Below are positions 14,419 through 17,879 of a DNA stretch of 17,879 nt, piece by piece (the first letter of the stretch is position 1; the number at the start of each line of letters is the position of its first letter). Source of the stretch: Bacteroidaceae bacterium (GTDB lineage: Bacteria > Bacteroidota > Bacteroidia > Bacteroidales > Bacteroidaceae); NCBI GenBank assembly GCA_024695315.1, contig JAILIJ010000030.1, positions 1-17,879 on the forward strand, in the 5' to 3' direction. The translations under genes and the position numbers were made by a program. Below the pieces are notes generated by a model, which made no database searches, was not told the origin of the DNA, and saw nothing but the letters and a program-made list of their open reading frames with translations.

Positions 14419-15270
14419 TTATTTCTTCTGCCAAACTCGGACATAATCTATCTCATAGCGCATAGGTAATGAAGAATCGTCTATCTTTCCACCATTATCC
14501 CCACCGAGAGCCAAATTAAGTAGGATATACTGCGGATGCCTAAAAGGACTCTCATGCTTACCCAAACTGCCGTTGATTGTTTGAGACTGAGATATTTCAT
14601 TTAACAACTCATCGTCCAAATATATGCGGATATAATCCTTATCCCAATCCATCCTCCATATATGAAATTGGCTTGCCCAAAATGGATCCTTATCTAAAAA
14701 GTGCTGAAAAGGTGTCTTCTTTGAATTCCACTCAGCACTCCAATGCTTATCATTTCCCCATGCCGCATTAGCCAAGATATGCGCTTCACCATTTATTCTG
14801 TAAAACTCCATTATGTCAATCTCGCCACATGAAGGCCATTCCGCCCAACTTCCAAGAGTCCAAATTGCAGGCCAAGAACCATACCCAACAGGTATGCGCG
14901 CACGAACTTCCATACGACCATAAAGGAAATCGAATTTACCTTGAGTAGTGACACATGAAGATGTATATTTTATCTCCTTACGTGACTTACTCCAAACATT
15001 ACTACCCTCCTCATACCATGGATTCTTACGAGGAGTCTGCTCCTTACGACATTCTATTACAAGAAGGCCATCCTCCTGAAAAGCATTTTCCTTTTGATAC
15101 CATTGGTCCTCATGATTACGACAGAAACCTTCTTCAAAATTCCAGTACTTCTCGTTCAACCCACCTGTACCATTAAACTCGTCTGCCCACACAAGTTTGT
15201 ACTCTTGAGCTTTAGAGTTAAGAGCAACAAATGATAAGGCTACAAATATTATTTTTCCAATTTTATTCAT
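14419..15270 (-). CDS. Secreted GH16 family beta-glucanase (laminarinase-like)
   Basis: The start was set at ATG 15270, which gives MNKIGKIIFVALSFVALNSKAQ, a clean type I signal peptide. The upstream ATG at 15306 would add 12 residues before it and is less likely. The mature part of the 283-aa protein is a single GH16 jelly-roll domain: KLVWADEFNG (25-34), GRMEVRARIP (118-127), SWPAIWTLG (132-140) and the catalytic GEIDIMEF (149-156) with nucleophile E150, D152 and acid/base E155. The extra Met in EIDIME is typical of the beta-bulge GH16 enzymes that include laminarinases and mixed-linkage glucanases. The exact beta-glucan substrate cannot be assigned by eye. The gene follows the secreted flavodoxin-like gene after 86 bp on the same strand and may share its transcript. 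Confidence 0.9.
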   Translation of the reverse strand: MNKIGKIIFVALSFVALNSKAQEYKLVWADEFNGTGGLNEKYWNFEEGFCRNHEDQWYQKENAFQEDGLLVIECRKEQTPRKNPWYEEGSNVWSKSRKEIKYTSSCVTTQGKFDFLYGRMEVRARIPVGYGSWPAIWTLGSWAEWPSCGEIDIMEFYRINGEAHILANAAWGNDKHWSAEWNSKKTPFQHFLDKDPFWASQFHIWRMDWDKDYIRIYLDDELLNEISQSQTINGSLGKHESPFRHPQYILLNLALGGDNGGKIDDSSLPMRYEIDYVRVWQKK

Positions 15271-15356
15271 AGAATTTAGTATATAAAAAGATGATATAAA
15301 GTGCATACACCATGTCGCCTACTATATATAATCCAAAATATTGAAAAAAATAGGAC

Positions 15357-15932
15357 TTACTTACAAGTGTTAACCCAAGTTTTCACAACTTTCTCATCAA
15401 ACTTATTTATCAATTTTGCCCCCTTAAAGTTTATATCAGGATAAGATGCTTTCAGATCCTTCAAAGCCTTATCAGGAGTGCTGCCACCAGAAGTGGCAAA
15501 AAGCACAACTGTTTTTCCTTTAAAATTGTAACTCTCAAGGAAAGTATTGATTATTGTAGGAGCTGTATACCACCATATTGGAAAACCAATATATACAACG
15601 CCATAAGATTCTAATCCCTTTAGATCTTTAACAATCTCTGGACGACTCTTCTTGTTTTTCATTTCTACCGAAGAACGTGACTTTTCGTCTTGCCAATCAA
15701 GATCAGCCAACGTGTACTTTTTCGTAGGTTTAATCTCATAAAGAGTAGCACTTGTCAGCTTTGCCAAATCTGTAGCAACATCCTTTGTGCTTCCTGTGGC
15801 ACTAAAATATGCAACAAGAACCTTCTGCACTGGCGCAGTAGCCTGTATTCCCCTTACTGATTTCATTCCACCAGCAAGCAACTCCATAGTAACGCCAAGC
15901 ATTACAAAAGCCAAAAATAATATTTTCCTCAT
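15357..15932 (-). CDS. Secreted flavodoxin-like protein
   Basis: This 191-aa protein has a hydrophobic N-terminus (MRKILFLAFVMLGVTMELLAG) that fits a signal peptide or membrane anchor. The rest is a flavodoxin fold of the Flavodoxin_4 type: VLVAYFSATGSTKDVA (38-53) holds the FMN phosphate loop, YIGFPIWWYTAPTIINTFLE (114-133) and VVLFATSGGS (142-151) form the other flavin-contacting loops. It is distinct from the electron-carrier flavodoxin at 13773-14267 in both sequence and location. Proteins of this type often act as quinone or flavin reductases, but the activity here is not defined. An exported flavodoxin needs its FMN loaded or bound outside the cytoplasm, which is unusual. It lies between a micro-ORF leader upstream and GH16 downstream. 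Confidence 0.85.
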   Translation of the reverse strand: MRKILFLAFVMLGVTMELLAGGMKSVRGIQATAPVQKVLVAYFSATGSTKDVATDLAKLTSATLYEIKPTKKYTLADLDWQDEKSRSSVEMKNKKSRPEIVKDLKGLESYGVVYIGFPIWWYTAPTIINTFLESYNFKGKTVVLFATSGGSTPDKALKDLKASYPDINFKGAKLINKFDEKVVKTWVNTCK

Positions 15933-15972
15933 AATTATATAATATATTTTTTATAATCAAATTTTAGTGTAG

Positions 15973-16068
15973 TCATGTTTTCATTACTCCATTATGTATC
16001 GCTTTCTTTGGCACTCTCTTATATTCCATAGAATCAAGAGAAATCAAAAAACTAAATGGCCTATACAT
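15973..16068 (-). CDS. Possible micro-ORF 3, 31 aa
   Basis: This ORF starts MYRPFSFLISLDSMEYKRV and ends with a basic segment. Its ATG overlaps the stop of the preceding micro-ORF (ATGTATAG, 16061-16068), an arrangement that allows translational coupling. It ends 40 bp before the secreted flavodoxin-like gene on the same strand. The family is unknown. It could also be a fragment of a decayed longer gene. Confidence 0.35.
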   Translation of the reverse strand: MYRPFSFLISLDSMEYKRVPKKAIHNGVMKT

Positions 16069-16129
16069 GCCTACTGAGCCTCATGAAATTATAACCGTAA
16101 TAGAACGTATTTATCTTTGACAGCCTCAT
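16061..16129 (-). CDS. Possible micro-ORF 2, 22 aa
   Basis: The product is aromatic and basic, starting MRLSKINTFYYGYNF and repeating the MRLS sequence near its end. Its ATG overlaps the stop of micro-ORF 1 as ATGA (16126-16129). The frame stays open upstream, reading TSKELDDWYT just before the ATG, so a longer ancestral protein is possible. Confidence 0.3.
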   Translation of the reverse strand: MRLSKINTFYYGYNFMRLSRHV

Positions 16130-16164
16130 CGTATACCAATCGTCAAGTTCTTTAGATGTTCCAT
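16126..16164 (-). CDS. Possible micro-ORF 1, 12 aa
   Basis: The ORF encodes MEHLKNLTIGIR and starts about 20 nt after the predicted transcription start. It ends with TGA overlapping the ATG of micro-ORF 2. It is supported only by position in the chain of overlapping ORFs. Confidence 0.2.
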   Translation of the reverse strand: MEHLKNLTIGIR

Positions 16165-16190
16165 ATCCAACGGTACTTGATTTGTAGTTA

Positions 16191-16222
16191 CAAAGATACG
16201 AAATAAGATGTTAAATCACAAA
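16191..16222 (-). promoter_or_regulatory. Promoter of the micro-ORF / flavodoxin-like / GH16 unit
   Basis: On the minus strand, TTTG (16219-16222), a 20-bp spacer and TATCTTTG (16191-16198) match the consensus fully. Transcription would start near 16184, about 250 nt before the flavodoxin-like gene. Two copies of TAACTACTT with 11-bp phasing sit just upstream of the -33 box. Confidence 0.75.
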
Positions 16223-16235
16223 ATTTATTTTTCGG

Positions 16236-16255
16236 AAGTAGTTAGAAAGTAGTTA
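16236..16255 (-). promoter_or_regulatory. 11-bp phased direct repeat, possible activator site
   Basis: AAGTAGTTA occurs at 16236-16244 and 16247-16255, exactly 11 bp apart and 13 bp upstream of the -33 box of the minus-strand promoter. Direct repeats one helical turn apart at this place are typical of PhoB/OmpR-type response regulator sites. An inverted copy (TAACTACTT) lies at 16350-16358. The regulator is unknown. Confidence 0.4.
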
Positions 16256-16421
16256 AAATGAATTAAAAAAGACGACTGTTGAGGCGAAAAATGTTCCGCG
16301 AGAACAGTTCCGCAAACAAAATCTTAACTCTTAATTCTAAAATCCTATATAACTACTTTTTAATTCCTACAAGTGAAAATTTTACCCAACCTGCCAAACT
16401 TACGAAACTTGAGTCACTTGA

Positions 16422-16451
16422 ATTGTCCCTTATTGTCCCTTATTGTCCCTT
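16422..16451. repeat. 10-bp tandem repeat ATTGTCCCTT, three copies, over a stop codon
   Basis: Three identical head-to-tail units run through the end of the SGNH hydrolase gene. The TAA stop (16440-16442) spans the junction of units two and three, so one repeat encodes the last residues of the protein and the others lie in its 3' region. Confidence 0.85.
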
Positions 16452-17306
16452 CATAGATGGCAAAGCCAACAACTGAAATTGCAAAGTCTTGGCAATACGA
16501 TAATCGCCCACGGCATTTGGATGCAAACGATCCGTATCCTGCTTGTGGAAATATATTGTCTGTTCATCAAATAACGGGTACAAACCACATAATGAATGCA
16601 AATCAATCAAAGGCACAGACCACATAGAAGATGCTGCCTTCAAAGCCTCAACATAGGATTCAAGAAACAGCCCCTGCTGATTTGCGTAGTTCTCATCTGG
16701 CTGAACATTCTTCTCGTTAAACCGCGCAAAAGCCCGATGAATTGGGGTACAAAGAATAATCTGTTGCTTAGGAAAATTATGCTTTAAGTAATCCATAACC
16801 TTATTGATACGTCCACAAAACGTCGAATCGTTTACCAAAGGAGAACGATGGCGCAAACTGCACATCTTGCCATTCTTATTTGCCTCGGCAACATCATATT
16901 TCCAAAACTCTCCAATTGGCAAACCCGCATTATAATCGTTAGTTCCGGCAAAAATTATAATTGCATCTATATCGTCAGGATGCTCCTGCTTCAATTTGTT
17001 TGCCTGCTTATATATGCCATCCCACTGGTTGCCATTTATGCCATACACAAATGGTTCTATGCCCATCAACTCCATAAGATACTCCCAATACACGCAGGTC
17101 GTACCAATACGTTTCTTATCCGTCATCGAATCACCCAGAAATGCCACCTTGGCCCCCTTCCACTGGCTGTCAAGGGTTTTCTCCCCAGCTTGTATCTGCA
17201 CCCGCTGAGCATCAATAAAGGATTCTGTATTTTTACTCCCCTGAGCATTAGCACATAGCGAGGTAACACCCAAAGCAACCAACATCATAGTTTTCAAATT
17301 TCTCAT
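16440..17306 (-). CDS. Secreted SGNH/GDSL hydrolase
   Basis: This 288-aa protein has a signal peptide (MRNLKTMMLVALGVTSLCANAQ) and an SGNH esterase fold. The family blocks are present in order: VAFLGDSMTD (54-63) with nucleophile S60, a block II Gly in YGINGN (88-93), FAGTNDYN (119-126) with N123, and DTDRLHPN (257-264) with D259 and H262, completing the Ser-Asp-His triad. Secreted members in gut and rumen Bacteroidetes often remove acetyl or other ester groups from polysaccharides, which would suit the GH16 and GH127 enzymes nearby, but the substrate is not shown by sequence. The C-terminal MKGQ arises from a 10-bp tandem repeat. No consensus promoter was found within 100 bp upstream. Confidence 0.88.
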   Translation of the reverse strand: MRNLKTMMLVALGVTSLCANAQGSKNTESFIDAQRVQIQAGEKTLDSQWKGAKVAFLGDSMTDKKRIGTTCVYWEYLMELMGIEPFVYGINGNQWDGIYKQANKLKQEHPDDIDAIIIFAGTNDYNAGLPIGEFWKYDVAEANKNGKMCSLRHRSPLVNDSTFCGRINKVMDYLKHNFPKQQIILCTPIHRAFARFNEKNVQPDENYANQQGLFLESYVEALKAASSMWSVPLIDLHSLCGLYPLFDEQTIYFHKQDTDRLHPNAVGDYRIAKTLQFQLLALPSMKGQ

Positions 17307-17667
17307 AGATATTTATTATTTTACTAAAGTTTTGTAAGTTCAGCCAAGTCTCACTTGTTAAAAGTAAAAGATAAGTTATTGAGGAGTAATAAAAAGTAAA
17401 AAAACATACATCTACTTTCCCAACACCACCCCACCAAAACAAAAGACTCAAATTTCTCACAAACTTAAAAAAGTTTATTGAATATCCCAAACAATCCATT
17501 TATAATTTCAATATTCTTTTGATTAACGACATTTCTATTCTGTAATTTGAGACAACACCTGACAGTCTTCACTCCTTTTCCCAAAAAGTAAGAAAAACGC
17601 CCTATCTCCCTTTCTTTTTGATTCCCATCCTTTCTATCATCACTTACTTTTTGCCGCCACACAACTT

Positions 17668-17716
17668 ACGAAAGAATTACGAACCTAATACGAAGGTAAA
17701 ACGAAGGATTCTCGAA
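17668..17716. repeat. 11-bp phased repeat with ACGAA core (5 units)
   Basis: ACGAA occurs at 17668, 17679, 17690 and 17701, and TCGAA at 17712, each exactly 11 bp apart. The region 17677-17705 is an inverted copy of 5826-5854. Confidence 0.8.
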
Positions 17717-17828
17717 GGATCATAAAGTAACATATTGCTATTATAAATTCAAACTAGTTATAATACTATTCAGGGGCGATTATTCCAGCTTCACCATCCT
17801 TCTTATTTTTCCATATTTGCCAAAGGTG

Positions 17829-17836
17829 TATTTTTG
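17829..17836 (+). promoter_or_regulatory. -7 element of the truncated gene at the right edge
   Basis: TATTTTTG matches TAnnTTTG and lies 16 bp before the ATG at 17853. No clear -33 element is present at the usual distance. Confidence 0.45.
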
Positions 17837-17852
17837 CAAACAAAAAAATAAG

Positions 17853-17879
17853 ATGAAAGTTAAAATAATGCTCATGCTA
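17853..17879 (+). CDS. Start of a protein cut by the window edge
   Basis: Nine codons are present, MKVKIMLML. A lysine-rich start followed by hydrophobic residues suggests a signal peptide. The -7 box just upstream supports a real start, but nothing can be said about function. Confidence 0.55.

Larger units (their letters stand above)
17307..17852. other. Non-coding stretch of about 545 bp
   Basis: I see no credible gene here. The small ORFs on either strand lack a start context and have non-protein-like composition. The recognisable contents are the 11-bp phased ACGAA repeat (17668-17716) and a promoter-like box at 17829-17836 in front of the next gene. Confidence 0.6.

Noticed and set aside
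15271..15306. Upstream ATG at 15306 for the GH16 gene
   Set aside because: It would place 12 residues in front of a normal signal peptide. The ATG at 15270 gives a standard N-terminus.
14419..17306. GH16, SGNH hydrolase and flavodoxin-like genes as a polysaccharide utilisation locus
   Set aside because: No SusC/SusD pair, sensor-regulator or transporter is present, and the SGNH gene is separated by a promoter and about 500 bp, so only loose functional association can be claimed.
17248..17662. Two minus-strand ORFs (65 and 83 codons) in the right intergenic region
   Set aside because: Composition is not protein-like, they overlap each other, and no promoter or start context supports them.

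Overview
The window looks like a chromosomal segment of a Bacteroidales bacterium, most likely Prevotella or a close relative. The DNA is AT-rich. Many genes are preceded by the Bacteroidetes-type promoter (TTTG or TTG near -33, about 19-22 bp, then TAnnTTTG at -7), and Shine-Dalgarno sites are weak. Gene content fits: a DUF1680/GH127-type arabinofuranosidase, a GH16 glucanase, a secreted SGNH hydrolase, a secreted flavodoxin-like protein and an ISAon1-like insertion sequence. Family calls rest on motifs read by eye. No database search was possible.

Layout. 1-2560: a + strand terminator from a gene outside the window, then a minus-strand pair (membrane metallophosphoesterase followed 2 bp later by glycerate kinase) with its own promoter. 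2682-2906: a compact promoter-to-terminator unit holding a 33-codon ORF or a small RNA. 2934-4117: an insertion sequence of the ISL3/ISAon1 type, broken by a frameshift and a large internal deletion. 4158-5071: a TerB/J-domain (DjlA-like) gene with promoter and terminator. 5100-6110: about 1 kb without a normal gene, but with two divergent promoters, two candidate short RNAs, phased short repeats and a strong terminator. 6191-7124: purU. 7185-10472: a large secreted GH127-type enzyme with promoter and terminator. 10590-12079: a small helical unknown protein and a PP2C-like phosphatase, each with its own promoter. 12196-14360: enolase and a long-chain flavodoxin. 14419-16255: a minus-strand unit running from a clear promoter through three overlapping micro-ORFs to a secreted flavodoxin-like protein and a GH16 enzyme. 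16440-17306: a secreted SGNH hydrolase. 17307-17852: non-coding with an 11-bp phased repeat. 17853 to the end: the first codons of a + strand gene.

How the genes relate. Most are housekeeping or solitary functions: enolase (glycolysis), glycerate kinase (glycerate entry to lower glycolysis), PurU (formate and one-carbon balance), flavodoxin (electron transfer), DjlA-like co-chaperone. The GH127, GH16 and SGNH proteins carry signal peptides and suggest plant or microbial polysaccharide use. No SusC/SusD pair is present, so this is not a classical polysaccharide utilisation locus.

The least ordinary material lies between genes. It comprises several promoter-terminator units with no normal gene, hairpins sharing a TTGTGAAA (GUGA tetraloop) core, short repeats with exact 10- or 11-bp spacing, and the chain of overlapping micro-ORFs upstream of the secreted flavodoxin-like gene. 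These are read from sequence and are not known to be expressed.
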